DNA from: Aeromicrobium piscarium
GTDB lineage: Bacteria; Actinomycetota; Actinomycetes; Propionibacteriales; Nocardioidaceae
Reading direction: 5' to 3'
DNA length: 64,000 bases
NCBI RefSeq assembly: GCF_007421815.1
Contig: NZ_VLNT01000002.1
Span: 206,634-270,633 of the forward strand
Below are positions 7,313 to 15,271 of this stretch, one piece after another. The notes under the pieces were generated by a model. The model was not told the DNA's origin. It ran no database searches and saw only the letters and a program-made list of their open reading frames with translations. Within the stretch, counting starts at the first letter, position 1; every line of letters starts with the position of its first letter. Position numbers and translations under genes: made by a program.

Positions 7313-8331
7313 GGTTCCGTTGTACCGGAGTCGGCAGCGCGATCGGTGAAGGCGCGCCCGAGGGTGCCGCCCTGCCCGTCCGGCGTGGCGGCCAGCAGTT
7401 CGTCGGCCGCGGTGAACGGATCGGTCCGTCCGGCGAGAACGTCCTCGGCGAGCTCCTCGAGCCGGTCCCGGCGTCCGAGCTCGAAGCGGCGGCTCACCTC
7501 GGCGAGGGCGATCTGCTCCACCTCACGGCGCAGGCGTGCACGTCGCCGCCGCTCCAGGGCACCCGAGGCCTGCTGGTGCGCGTGATGCTCGTCGAGAGCC
7601 GAGACGAGATCGTCGACGCCCTCCCCTGTCGTCGCGACCGTGAGCACGATCGGCGGCGTCCAGGCGTCGTCCGTGCGCTGGGTCATCGAGAGCATCGTGC
7701 GCAGTTCGCGCCGCGTGGTGGCTGCTCCGTCGCGGTCGGCCTTGTTGACGCAGAAGACATCGCCGATCTCCAGGATGCCTGCCTTGGCGGCCTGGATACC
7801 GTCGCCCATGCCGGGCGCGAGCAGCACCACCGCGGTATCGGCGAGCCCGGCGACCTCGACCTCGGACTGGCCGACTCCGACGGTCTCGACGAGCACCACA
7901 TCGCAGCCGGCGGCATCCAGCACGCGGATCGCGTGCGGTGCCGCCCACGACAGTCCGCCCAGGTGGCCGCGGCTCGCCATCGAGCGCACGTACACCCCGC
8001 GGTCGGTGGCGTGCTCCTCCATGCGGATGCGATCGCCCAGCAGCGCTCCCCCGGTGAAGGGAGAGCTGGGATCGACCGCCAGGACTCCCACGGTCCTGCC
8101 CTGGCGACGCATCGCGGTGACCAGCGCCGAGGTGGTGGTCGACTTGCCGACCCCCGGCGCGCCCGTCAGCCCGATCACCTGTGCCCGCCCCGTGTGACCG
8201 GCGAGCGCAGCGCTCACCTCGCGCAGCGCTGGCGATTCCGCCTCGACGAGCGAGATCAGACGTGCGACCGACCTGGCCTCACCGGCGCGAGCGCGGGAGA
8301 CCAGGTCGGCGACGTCGTGACGAGGAGGCAG
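7306..8331 (-). CDS. meaB: MeaB/ArgK-type GTPase chaperone of B12 mutases
   Basis: G3E-family P-loop GTPase that loads and protects adenosylcobalamin-dependent acyl-CoA mutases. Visible motifs: Walker A GAPGVGKST, switch DPSSPFTGGALLGDR, ETVGVGQSE, and NKADRDG for guanine recognition. Start is uncertain: from GTG 8217 it would have 303 residues and lack the usual N-terminal helices. The frame continues upstream with typical MeaB sequence (DVADLVSRARAGEARSVARL) back to the thiolase stop, where the only candidate is CTG at 8331, giving 341 residues. Follows the thiolase gene directly. Probable partner: the ethylmalonyl-CoA mutase at 15.6-17.6 kb. Confidence 0.85.
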   Translation of the reverse strand: MPPRHDVADLVSRARAGEARSVARLISLVEAESPALREVSAALAGHTGRAQVIGLTGAPGVGKSTTTSALVTAMRRQGRTVGVLAVDPSSPFTGGALLGDRIRMEEHATDRGVYVRSMASRGHLGGLSWAAPHAIRVLDAAGCDVVLVETVGVGQSEVEVAGLADTAVVLLAPGMGDGIQAAKAGILEIGDVFCVNKADRDGAATTRRELRTMLSMTQRTDDAWTPPIVLTVATTGEGVDDLVSALDEHHAHQQASGALERRRRARLRREVEQIALAEVSRRFELGRRDRLEELAEDVLAGRTDPFTAADELLAATPDGQGGTLGRAFTDRAADSGTTEPC

Positions 8332-8334
8332 CGC

Positions 8335-9525
8335 TCAGCCCTGCGGGACGCGGACGATGAGCGCATCGCCCTGGCCGCCGCCACCGCAGAGCGCGGCGGC
8401 ACCGACGCCACCGCCGCGGCGCTTGAGCTCGTGGACGAGGTGCAGGACCACGCGAGCGCCGCTCATGCCGATCGGGTGGCCCAGAGCGATGGCACCGCCG
8501 TTGACATTGACGATGTCCTCGCTGATGCCGAGCTTCTTGGTGGAGGCGACACCGACAGCCGCGAAGGCCTCGTTGATCTCGACGAGGTCGAGGTCGGCGG
8601 CGGTCAGCCCCTCCTTGGAGAGAGCCTTCTCGATGGCATTGGCCGGCTGCTCCTGCAGCGTGGAGTCAGGGCCGGACACATTGCCGTGGGCGCCGATCTC
8701 GGCGATCCACTCGACTCCCAGCTCCTCGGCCTTGGCCTTGCTCATGACCACCACGGCACACGCGCCGTCGGAGATCTGGCTGGCGGTTCCGGCCGTGATC
8801 GTGCCCTCCTTGGAGAAGGCCGGGCGCAGCTTGCCGAGGGACTCGGCGGTGGTGTCGCCACGCACGCCCTCGTCGGCGGAGACCACGACGGGATCGCCCT
8901 TGCGCTGGGGGATCTCCACAGGCACGATCTCGTCGTCGAAGGCACCGTTCTTCTGCGCCGTGGCCGCCAGCTGGTGGGACCGGGCACCGAAGGCGTCCTG
9001 TTCCTCACGGGTCAGCCGGTCGACCTGGGCATTGCGCTGCTCGGTGAGCGAGCCCATGGCCTGATCGGTCAGCGCGTCCCAGAGGCCGTCGTACTCCATG
9101 TGGTCGAGCATCGTCGCGGCACCGTACTTGTAGCCCTCACGCGAGCCCTTGAGCAGATGCGGGGCCTGAGTCATCGACTCCTGGCCACCGGCGACAACGA
9201 TGTCGTATTCACCGGCGCGCACCAGCTGGTCGGCCAGGGCGATGGCATTGAGGCCCGACAGGCAGACCTTGTTGATGGTGATGGCCGGAACGTCGAGCGG
9301 AATGCCGCCCTTGAACGCCGCCTGACGAGCGGGGACCTGTCCGGCTCCGGCTCCGAGCACCTGGCCCATGATCACGTAGTCGACCTGGTCGCCGGCGATA
9401 CCGGCCCTCTCCAGGGCGCCCTTGATGGCGATGCCGCCGAGATCGGATCCGGACAGCGTCTTGAGGCCGCCGAGAAGTCGTCCGATCGGGGTCCGGGCCC
9501 CGGCGACGATGACGGACTGGGTCAT
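8335..9525 (-). CDS. Acetyl-CoA C-acetyltransferase (thiolase)
   Basis: A 396-residue biosynthetic-type thiolase that condenses two acetyl-CoA to acetoacetyl-CoA or reverses this. Active-site Cys lies in [15 protein letters not shown] (about residue 88), the His in [16 protein letters not shown], and the second Cys in [12 protein letters not shown]. Ribosome site AAGGAG lies a few bases before the ATG. Corresponds by position to FadA4 (Rv1323) of mycobacteria. With the nearby hydroxyacyl-CoA dehydrogenase and Ccr it would feed the ethylmalonyl-CoA pathway. MeaB follows in the same direction. Confidence 0.95.
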   Translation of the reverse strand: MTQSVIVAGARTPIGRLLGGLKTLSGSDLGGIAIKGALERAGIAGDQVDYVIMGQVLGAGAGQVPARQAAFKGGIPLDVPAITINKVCLSGLNAIALADQLVRAGEYDIVVAGGQESMTQAPHLLKGSREGYKYGAATMLDHMEYDGLWDALTDQAMGSLTEQRNAQVDRLTREEQDAFGARSHQLAATAQKNGAFDDEIVPVEIPQRKGDPVVVSADEGVRGDTTAESLGKLRPAFSKEGTITAGTASQISDGACAVVVMSKAKAEELGVEWIAEIGAHGNVSGPDSTLQEQPANAIEKALSKEGLTAADLDLVEINEAFAAVGVASTKKLGISEDIVNVNGGAIALGHPIGMSGARVVLHLVHELKRRGGGVGAAALCGGGGQGDALIVRVPQG

Positions 9526-9607
9526 GGCACAGCTCCTTCGCGTGACGTTGCGATCACATTACTGCAGAGTCAACTTACGGTGGCCGCGTGTGGCGGGGTT
9601 CACAGGG

Positions 9608-10033
9608 TCACATGATCGGGATGTGCACGGGCTCGTCCCCGAAGCGCACGCGGCGACCGGTGATCTCATCGGCCTCGATCGCGATGACGTTGTACTTGAA
9701 GGTGGGCAGCTGCGGATGGAGTCGGTCGACGTCGAGGCGCTCCTTCTCGTCCTCGGACTCGACCTGCCGGGCGCGACCGCGGACGACGACGCTCACCGCT
9801 CCCTCCTCCCCTACCTCGTCGGCCTCGAAGGCCACGTGGCCGTCCAGGATGAGGGCCATCAGCTTGGTGCCCTCGGCCGTGCGGAAGAGGACGGTCTCGC
9901 CGGTGACGATGTAGTTGACCGGGAAGATGTCGGGACGGCCGAGGGTCGACACCGCCAGGCGCCCCAGCGACTGCGCCGCCAGGAACTCCCAGGCCTCATC
10001 GATGCTCAGCTCGGTGATCGGGGCATCGTTCAT
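9608..10033 (-). CDS. Pyridoxamine-phosphate-oxidase-like flavin/F420-binding protein
   Basis: A 141-residue split-barrel protein. The start of the fold is ELSIDEAWEFLAAQSLGRLA, then RPDIFPVNYIVTGETVLFRT and GHVAFEADEV, typical of the PPOX superfamily (pyridoxamine 5'-phosphate oxidase-related proteins, often binding FMN, F420 or haem). The short length and G-RLAV pattern resemble the actinobacterial PPOX-class proteins of unknown substrate. ATG 10033 is preceded by GGAGGA ten bases upstream; an in-frame ATG at 10054 is possible. Diverges from the epimerase gene. Confidence 0.8.
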   Translation of the reverse strand: MNDAPITELSIDEAWEFLAAQSLGRLAVSTLGRPDIFPVNYIVTGETVLFRTAEGTKLMALILDGHVAFEADEVGEEGAVSVVVRGRARQVESEDEKERLDVDRLHPQLPTFKYNVIAIEADEITGRRVRFGDEPVHIPIM

Positions 10034-10078
10034 GTCTCTATTGTCCTCCACCATCGGGCTCAGCGATATGGGCTGCAT

Positions 10079-10084
10079 TACGCT
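10079..10084 (+). promoter_or_regulatory. Leaderless -10 box (TACGCT) of mce
   Basis: Six bases lie between TACGCT and the ATG at 10091. Confidence 0.6.
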
Positions 10085-10090
10085 GCGTCC

Positions 10091-10537
10091 ATGTCCAGCG
10101 AATCCCTTGTTCCCGGTCACCTGCTCACCGCCATCGATCACGTCGGCATCGCCGTCGCGGATCTCGATGACGCCATCGAGTTCTATGCGCGCGTCTTCGG
10201 CCTCGAGTCCGTCCACGAGGAGGTGAACGAGGAGCAGGGCGTCCGCGAGGCGATGCTCGCCGTCGGCGATTCCGGCTCGTGCATCCAGCTGCTCGCGCCG
10301 CTCAGCGATGACTCGACGATCGCCAAGTTCCTCGATCGCAACGGCCCCGGCCTCCAGCAGCTCGCCTACCGCGTGAGCGATATCGATGCCGTCTCGGCGA
10401 CCCTGCGTGACCGCGGCGTTCGCCTGCTGTACGACGCTCCCAAGCGCGGCACCTCCGACAGCCGCGTCAACTTCGTGCACCCCAAGGACGCGGGCGGCGT
10501 CCTGGTCGAGCTCGTCGAGCCGGCGACCGCACACTGA
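10091..10537 (+). CDS. mce: Methylmalonyl/ethylmalonyl-CoA epimerase
   Basis: A 148-residue vicinal-oxygen-chelate (glyoxalase-fold) enzyme that interconverts the (R) and (S) forms of methylmalonyl-CoA, and of ethylmalonyl-CoA in the ethylmalonyl-CoA pathway. Metal-binding His is in AIDHVGIAVADLD; further family features are SCIQLLAPL, GPGLQQLAYRV and GVLVELVEP, where Glu supplies a metal ligand. The leaderless start is fixed by TACGCT. It stands directly upstream of crotonyl-CoA carboxylase/reductase, whose product is (2S)-ethylmalonyl-CoA, and this supports the dual-substrate role. Confidence 0.92.
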   Translation: MSSESLVPGHLLTAIDHVGIAVADLDDAIEFYARVFGLESVHEEVNEEQGVREAMLAVGDSGSCIQLLAPLSDDSTIAKFLDRNGPGLQQLAYRVSDIDAVSATLRDRGVRLLYDAPKRGTSDSRVNFVHPKDAGGVLVELVEPATAH

Positions 10538-10566
10538 CGCGAGACCTGCGTCACACGGTGAGACCG

Positions 10567-10620
10567 TAGCCTCACAAGTTTCCCCTCGGTAACATCCTGG
10601 CAACACCCCGACCCCGGAGG
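10567..10620 (+). promoter_or_regulatory. Promoter and ribosome site of ccr
   Basis: TAGCCT at 10567-10572 is a likely -10 box. GGAGG at 10616-10620 lies six bases before the GTG at 10627, so this gene has a leader of about 50 bases, unlike its leaderless neighbours. Confidence 0.6.
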
Positions 10621-10626
10621 ACACCC

Positions 10627-11964
10627 GTGCAGAACATTCTCGACGCCATCATGGCGGGCGACACGACCAGCGACGAGTTCGCGACGATCGAGCTTCCCGA
10701 GTCCTACCGCGCGATCACCGTGCACAAGGACGAGGAGACGATGTTCGAGGGCGTCGCGACCAAGGAGAAGGACCCTCGCAAGAGCCTTCACCTCGACGAC
10801 GTCGCCCTGCCCGAGCTCGCCCCCGGTGAGGCATTGGTGGCCGTCATGGCGAGTGCCATCAACTACAACACCGTCTGGACGTCGATCTTCGAGCCGGTAT
10901 CGACCTTCCGTTTCCTCGAGCGCTACGGCAAGCTCTCGGAGTACACCAAGCGGCACGACCTCCCCTACCACGTCGTCGGATCCGACCTCGCCGGCGTTGT
11001 CCTGCGCACCGGGCCGGGTGTCAACGCCTGGAAGCCGGGCGCGGAGGTCGTCGCACACTGCCTCTCGGTCGAGCTGGAGAGCCCGGACGGCCACGACGAC
11101 ACGATGATGGACCCCGAACAGCGCATCTGGGGCTTCGAGACCAACTTCGGCGGCCTCGCCGAGCTGGCGATCGTCAAGGCCAACCAGCTCATGCCCAAGC
11201 CCGACCACCTGTCGTGGGAGGAGGCCGCGAGCCCCGGCCTGGTCAACTCGACCGCCTACCGTCAGCTGGTGAGCCACAACGGCGCCAACATGAAGCAGGG
11301 CGATGTCGTGCTGATCTGGGGCGCCTCGGGCGGCCTCGGCTCCTATGCGACGCAGATGGCCCTCAACGGCGGTGCGATCCCCGTCTGTGTGGTCTCCAGC
11401 CCGGAGAAGGCCGAGATCGTGCGCTCGCTCGGTGCCGAGCTCGTCATCGACCGCTCGGCGGAGGGGTACAAGTTCTGGAAGGACGAGTCCACCCAGGACC
11501 CGGCCGAGTGGCGCCGGTTCGGTAAGAAGATCCGCGAGCTCACCGGCGGCGAGGATCCCGATATCGTCTTCGAGCATCCGGGTCGTGAGACCTTCGGCGC
11601 CTCGGTCTACGTGGCGCGCAAGGGAGGCACGATCATCACCTGTGCGTCGACCTCGGGCTACATGCACGAGTACGACAACCGCTTCCTGTGGATGAACCTC
11701 AAGCAGATCAAGAGCTCGCACTTCGCGAACTACCGCGAGGCCTACGAGGCCAACCGGCTCATCGACAAGGGTCTCATCCACCCGACGGTGTCCAAGGTGT
11801 ACTCGATCGAGGAGACCGGTCAGGCCGCGCTCGATGTCCACCACAACAAGCATCAGGGCAAGGTCGGCGTGCTGACCCTCGCCCCGGAGGAGGGGCTCGG
11901 TGTCCGCGACGCCGAGAAGCGTGCGAAGCACCTTGACGCGATCAACCGCTTCCGCGGCATCTGA
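10627..11964 (+). CDS. ccr: Crotonyl-CoA carboxylase/reductase
   Basis: A 445-residue member of the enoyl-thioester reductase branch of the MDR superfamily. It reductively carboxylates crotonyl-CoA with NADPH and CO2 to (2S)-ethylmalonyl-CoA, the signature step of the ethylmalonyl-CoA pathway. The CO2-binding residues known from the Kitasatospora setae enzyme fall at the same numbers here: Asn81 (INYNTVW), Phe170-Glu171 (WGFETNFGG) and His365 (SSHFANYRE). The NADPH motif is WGASGGLGSYA. Uses a GTG start with a strong ribosome site. Ends at a strong terminator hairpin. Confidence 0.96.
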   Translation: MQNILDAIMAGDTTSDEFATIELPESYRAITVHKDEETMFEGVATKEKDPRKSLHLDDVALPELAPGEALVAVMASAINYNTVWTSIFEPVSTFRFLERYGKLSEYTKRHDLPYHVVGSDLAGVVLRTGPGVNAWKPGAEVVAHCLSVELESPDGHDDTMMDPEQRIWGFETNFGGLAELAIVKANQLMPKPDHLSWEEAASPGLVNSTAYRQLVSHNGANMKQGDVVLIWGASGGLGSYATQMALNGGAIPVCVVSSPEKAEIVRSLGAELVIDRSAEGYKFWKDESTQDPAEWRRFGKKIRELTGGEDPDIVFEHPGRETFGASVYVARKGGTIITCASTSGYMHEYDNRFLWMNLKQIKSSHFANYREAYEANRLIDKGLIHPTVSKVYSIEETGQAALDVHHNKHQGKVGVLTLAPEEGLGVRDAEKRAKHLDAINRFRGI

Positions 11965-11978
11965 TCATCTCCGCCTGA

Positions 11979-12015
11979 CACGAGGCCCGGTTCCGTCGCG
12001 GAACCGGGCCTCGTG
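11979..12015 (+). terminator. Terminator hairpin after ccr
   Basis: A perfect 16-bp stem (11979-11994 with 12000-12015) around GTCGC, beginning 15 bases after the stop. There is no U-run, as usual in actinobacteria. Confidence 0.85.
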
Positions 12016-12066
12016 CCGTCTCACGCTCCCCCGTCCGCGCCAGGCCACCTCACCGCTCCGGGACCG

Positions 12067-12127
12067 CCAAGTGGTGCACATTCGCCCTTCATCGACCGGA
12101 TCGAGGGCGAATAGGCACCACTCGCGG
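12067..12127. repeat. Family D inverted repeat, copy 1
   Basis: The left arm carries AGTGGTGCACATTCGCCC and the right arm GGGCGAATAGGCACCACTCG in inverse orientation, around a loop of about 12 bases. Lies in the convergent gap between ccr and the small zinc protein; a second copy is at 57.4 kb. Confidence 0.8.
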
Positions 12128-12159
12128 TCACCAGTACCTTCCGGGGCGAGACCGAGGGA

Positions 12160-12447
12160 TCAGGCGTGACGACGCCAGCAGTCGGTGTGCCAGTGCCGGC
12201 GCTCGTCGAGCGCGTCGGCGCTCAGCAGGGGCTTGATCTCGGGCCAGACGACGACATGCGGCGTGGCCGGACGAATCGGCTGGAGACAGCCGGGGCACGT
12301 GTAGACCTTCGTCGACGACGACCCGGTGAGCGAACGCACCCACCAACCGCCGTCGCGCTTGGTCTCCAGTCGCTCCGTGCCCGGCCTCGCGCCCGGCGGA
12401 CCGACGCGGCGCTGCGCACGGGCGGCGGCGGCCTTGCGTCGGGACAT
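12160..12447 (-). CDS. Small putative zinc-binding protein
   Basis: A 95-residue basic protein. The N-terminus is Ala/Arg-rich (MSRRKAAAARAQRRVG); the C-terminal half has CPGC (about residue 58) and, after a gap, RHWHTDCW, a Cys2 ... His/Cys pattern compatible with one zinc and reminiscent of HNH-type fingers. Homologues in actinobacteria are often labelled 'ATP/GTP-binding protein' without support. Leaderless ATG at 12447 with TACGAT 6 bases upstream; a longer frame to 12501 is unlikely. It overlaps no neighbour and is flanked by repeat elements on both sides. Confidence 0.7.
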   Translation of the reverse strand: MSRRKAAAARAQRRVGPPGARPGTERLETKRDGGWWVRSLTGSSSTKVYTCPGCLQPIRPATPHVVVWPEIKPLLSADALDERRHWHTDCWRRHA

Positions 12448-12453
12448 GACCCC

Positions 12454-12459
12454 ATCGTA
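12454..12459 (-). promoter_or_regulatory. Leaderless -10 box (TACGAT)
   Basis: TACGAT on the minus strand ends 6 bases before the ATG at 12447. Confidence 0.6.
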
Positions 12460-12479
12460 CGAGTCCATGACGACCGAAC

Positions 12480-12563
12480 GGCGGTAGCTGGTCAACCCCA
12501 TCGAACCGCCATGAGGTTGACCGGCTACCGCCGTGCCGTGCGTAGGGTTGATGACCTACCGCC
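12480..12563. repeat. Family C inverted repeat, copy 1
   Basis: GGCGGTAGCTGGTCAACCCC at 12480 is followed by two inverted relatives (GAGGTTGACCGGCTACCGCC ending 12532 and GTTGATGACCTACCGCC ending about 12563). Located between the small zinc protein promoter and the 3' end of the dehydrogenase gene. Another copy is near 36.5 kb. Confidence 0.85.
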
Positions 12564-12574
12564 ACGAGGAGGGC

Positions 12575-13768
12575 TCAGTAGGTGTGGAAGCCTTCCTTGG
12601 TCTTGCGGCCGAGCTTGCCGTCCGCGACGACCTTCTCCAGCGTCCGGGCGGGCTGCCAGCCCTGGTGACCGAAAGCGCCGATCAGGGTCTGCTGGATCGC
12701 GAGCGACACATCGTTGCCGACGACGTCGAGCAGCTCGAACGGTCCCATCGGCAGCCCGGTCGCCTTCATCGCGTCGTCGATCTCCGCGAGCGAGAGTCCC
12801 TCGGCCTCGTGGAGGCGGATCGCGTCGTTGAGATAGGGGAAGAGCAGGGCGTTGACGATGAATCCCGCTCGATCCCCGCAGGAGACCGGGTGCTTGCCGA
12901 CGGCGAGACACAGGGCGCGCACGGTCTCGTCGACATCGGCGGCGGTCTCGTCGGTCGTCACCACCTCGACGAGCTTCATGACCGGCGCGGGGTTGAAGAA
13001 GTGCATGCCGATGACATCGGCGGGCCGCGAGGTGACCGCCGCGCACTGCGCGATCGACAGCGAGGACGTGGTGGTGGCGAGGATCGCGCCGGGCTTGCAG
13101 ATGCGGTCCAGGTCGCGGAAGAGCTCGAGCTTGATGTCCAGGTCCTCGGCGATGGCCTCGACCACGATGTCGGCATCGCCGAGGGCCTCTCGCTCCGTCG
13201 AACCGGTCAGGCGGCCCAGCACATCGGACTTGCCGTCCTCGTCGAGCTTGCCACGGCTGATCGCCTTGTCGAGGCTCTTGGTGATCCGCGCGAGGACGCC
13301 GTCCACCTTGTCCTGCCCACGCCCGACGTAGACGACGTCGTAACCGGACTTGGCGAACACCTCGACGATCCCCGAGGCCATCGTCCCGGTGCCGACGACG
13401 CCCACGGTCGCGATCGGGCGCGCGAAGGACGGTGCCGCGGAGGTGTCGGCATTGGGGTCCTCGGAGAACGAGCCGTCACCGGCGGCGTGCCGGGTCAGGA
13501 CGTCGGCCGGCTGGTGCAGCGGATCACCGGTGCGGCCGTGCTGCTCGATCAGCCCGGAGACGACGGTCTCGGCACCGAGAGCGTCGATCAGGGTCAGCGG
13601 CCCGACGGGGTAACCGCAGCCGAAGATCATCCCAGCGTCGATATCGGCGGCCGTGGCATAGCCGCTGCCGAACATCGTGGCGGCATGATTCAGATAGGGA
13701 TAGAGCAGCGCCCGGGCAATGCGCCCGCCCTGATCGTCGGCCACGATGCGGTCCACGATGTCCTGCAT
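12575..13768 (-). CDS. 3-hydroxyacyl-CoA dehydrogenase with duplicated C-domain
   Basis: A 397-residue protein that would oxidise or form 3-hydroxybutyryl-CoA. NAD-binding Rossmann motif VGVVGTGTMASGIVEVFA near residue 120; catalytic His in IGMHFFNPAPVMKLVEVV; C-terminal 3HCDH domain NALLFPYLNDAIRLHEAEG to the end. Unusually, residues 1-75 are a second copy of that C-domain (ARALLYPYLNHAATMFGSGY) placed before the Rossmann domain. A good ribosome site AAGGAG lies nine bases before the ATG. With thiolase and Ccr it can supply crotonyl-CoA, though a crotonase is not in this window. Diverges from nucS. Confidence 0.88.
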   Translation of the reverse strand: MQDIVDRIVADDQGGRIARALLYPYLNHAATMFGSGYATAADIDAGMIFGCGYPVGPLTLIDALGAETVVSGLIEQHGRTGDPLHQPADVLTRHAAGDGSFSEDPNADTSAAPSFARPIATVGVVGTGTMASGIVEVFAKSGYDVVYVGRGQDKVDGVLARITKSLDKAISRGKLDEDGKSDVLGRLTGSTEREALGDADIVVEAIAEDLDIKLELFRDLDRICKPGAILATTTSSLSIAQCAAVTSRPADVIGMHFFNPAPVMKLVEVVTTDETAADVDETVRALCLAVGKHPVSCGDRAGFIVNALLFPYLNDAIRLHEAEGLSLAEIDDAMKATGLPMGPFELLDVVGNDVSLAIQQTLIGAFGHQGWQPARTLEKVVADGKLGRKTKEGFHTY

Positions 13769-13863
13769 GCTTTAGTCTCCTTAGGCGGTTTGTGCACGAG
13801 TCGGTTACCGACTGGTAGCAAACAGTAGCCCACGCCACACCCGACTGAGAGGGAGACTCCACG

Positions 13864-14541
13864 TTGAGGGTCGTCATCGCCCGCTGCCAGGTCGACTACG
13901 CCGGTCGGCTGACCGCTCACCTGCCCATGGCCACGCGCGTCATCATGGTCAAGGCCGACGGTTCGGTCCTCGTTCACTCCGACGGTGGCTCGTATAAGCC
14001 ACTGAACTGGATGAGCCCTCCGTGCACGCTGCGCGAGGAGGTCGCCGAAGACGGAGTCACCGAATGGACGGTGTCGGCGGCCAAATCCGATGACACCCTG
14101 AGGATCCGGATCGAGAAGGTCTTGCACGACACCTCGCACGACCTCGGCGTCGACCCGGGGCTGCGCAAGGACGGCGTGGAGAAGCACCTGCAGGAGCTGC
14201 TGGCCGAGCACACGACGACCCTCGGCGAGGGCATGTCGCTGGTGCGCCGCGAGTACATGACGGCGATCGGCCCGGTCGACCTGCTGTGCCGGGACGCCGC
14301 CGGGGCGGCCGTGGCCGTGGAGATCAAGCGTCGCGGCGAGATCGACGGCGTGGAGCAGCTGACCCGGTACCTGGAGCTCATGAATCGCGATCCGCAGCTA
14401 CGTCCCGTGCGCGGCGTTTTCGCGGCCCAGGAGATCAAGCCCCAGGCACGTGTGCTCGCCGAGGACCGCGGTATCCGCTGCGTCGTGGTGAACTACGACG
14501 AGCTGCGCGGCATCGACGACCCGAGCCTGCGCCTGTTCTAG
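13864..14541 (+). CDS. nucS: Mismatch-specific endonuclease NucS/EndoMS
   Basis: A 225-residue homologue of the non-canonical mismatch repair nuclease of actinobacteria and archaea. The N-terminal DNA-binding/dimerisation half begins [20 protein letters not shown]; the C-terminal PD-(D/E)XK nuclease shows [13 protein letters not shown] and [12 protein letters not shown] with the catalytic Asp, Glu and Lys, then [16 protein letters not shown]. The end PSLRLF resembles the C-terminal clamp-binding motif known for NucS. TTG start; ribosome site GAGGGAGA about seven bases upstream. Syntenic with Rv1321. Confidence 0.93.
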   Translation: MRVVIARCQVDYAGRLTAHLPMATRVIMVKADGSVLVHSDGGSYKPLNWMSPPCTLREEVAEDGVTEWTVSAAKSDDTLRIRIEKVLHDTSHDLGVDPGLRKDGVEKHLQELLAEHTTTLGEGMSLVRREYMTAIGPVDLLCRDAAGAAVAVEIKRRGEIDGVEQLTRYLELMNRDPQLRPVRGVFAAQEIKPQARVLAEDRGIRCVVVNYDELRGIDDPSLRLF

Positions 14542-14554
14542 CGCCTGACCAGAG

Positions 14555-14683
14555 GGCGGTGGGTTACGCACCTCTCGACCGAGCTGAGGCGTGCGTAACC
14601 CACCGCTCACCGAAGCGAGAGGTGCGTAACCCACCGCTCACCGAAGCGAGAGGTGCGTAACCCACCGCTCACCGAAGCGAGAG
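14555..14683. repeat. Family B repeat, copy 2, with 31-bp tandem units
   Basis: One forward motif (GGCGGTGGGTTACGCACCTC at 14555) faces three inverse copies. Two of these are identical 31-base units (14615-14645 and 14646-14676) beginning GCGAGAGGTGCGTAACCC, preceded by a diverged unit from about 14584. Fills the convergent gap between nucS and ferritin. Confidence 0.9.
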
Positions 14684-14686
14684 TGG

Positions 14687-15211
14687 TCAGGCGCCGGCGA
14701 CGGGCGGGGCCATCGGGTCGGAGTCCGGCCCGGAGTCCTCGCGGGCGACCCAGTCCTCGATACGCTCCAGATCATCCTTGGAGCGGGTCACGACCGCCAG
14801 CAGATCGCTCATCGTGGCGACCTCCTCGACCTGCTCCTTGATGAACCACTGCATGAACTGGTCCGAGGCGAAATCCGAGGCCTCTCGCGCCACCCGCGTC
14901 AGCTCGTTGATCTGCTCGGTGACCCGCTTCTCCTGAGCCAGCGCGAGCTCCACGGGAGACACCACATCGGCGAAGTCCATCCGGGGCGCGTCGAGGGCCG
15001 GGATGACGACCTGCTCGTCGGCATCGAGCAGGTACTGCACCATCATCATCGCGTGGTCGCGCTCCTCGAGCGCCTGTGCGTAGAACAGCGCCGCCATCTG
15101 CGGCATCGTCAGGGCGTCGTAGTACGTCGCGATCGCCACATACTGCTGGTGTGCCGCGAACTCGTGACCGATCTGCTCTTGCAGCTTCTCGACGAATGCG
15201 GGTGCCGCCAT
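14687..15211 (-). CDS. Ferritin
   Basis: A 174-residue ferritin-like four-helix protein for iron storage and detoxification. Ferroxidase ligands are visible in EKLQEQIGHEFAAHQQYVAI (Glu), YAQALEERDHAMMMVQYLL (Glu-x2-His) and WFIKEQVEEVATM. Length and the absence of the bacterioferritin haem Met pattern suggest an Ftn/BfrB type. ATG 15211 is preferred over 15217 because AGGAG lies eight bases upstream. An IdeR/DtxR-like iron box lies about 23 bases upstream of the start, as in actinobacterial ferritin genes controlled by IdeR. Convergent with nucS. Confidence 0.92.
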   Translation of the reverse strand: MAAPAFVEKLQEQIGHEFAAHQQYVAIATYYDALTMPQMAALFYAQALEERDHAMMMVQYLLDADEQVVIPALDAPRMDFADVVSPVELALAQEKRVTEQINELTRVAREASDFASDQFMQWFIKEQVEEVATMSDLLAVVTRSKDDLERIEDWVAREDSGPDSDPMAPPVAGA

Positions 15212-15233
15212 GTGCATGTCTCCTGTCTCGAGG

Positions 15234-15252
15234 TGAGGTCAGGCTCACCTGT
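15234..15252. promoter_or_regulatory. IdeR/DtxR-type iron box
   Basis: TGAGGTCAGGCTCACCTGT matches the known IdeR consensus TTAGGTTAGGCTAACCTAA at all core AGGT-AGGCT-ACCT positions. It lies between the divergent ferritin and Lys/Cys-rich genes and ends 6 bases before the -10 box of the latter. Confidence 0.75.
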
Positions 15253-15258
15253 CGCTGG

Positions 15259-15264
15259 TACCGT
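15259..15264 (+). promoter_or_regulatory. Leaderless -10 box (TACCGT)
   Basis: Seven bases lie between TACCGT and the GTG at 15272; the iron box is immediately upstream. Confidence 0.55.
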
Positions 15265-15271
15265 TCACCTC

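Noticed and set aside
7576..9615. A 679-codon open frame on the plus strand opposite meaB and the thiolase
   Set aside because: It is rich in His, Arg, Asp and Gly with no fold or motif, and the opposite strand encodes well conserved enzymes. Such frames arise from high GC content.
10627..11964. Plain zinc alcohol dehydrogenase
   Set aside because: The catalytic zinc ligands are missing and the CO2-binding residues of crotonyl-CoA carboxylase/reductase are all present.
14584..14683. Tandem 31-base repeats as a CRISPR array
   Set aside because: The units abut without spacers, the motif recurs at other loci as single inverted copies, and there are no cas genes.
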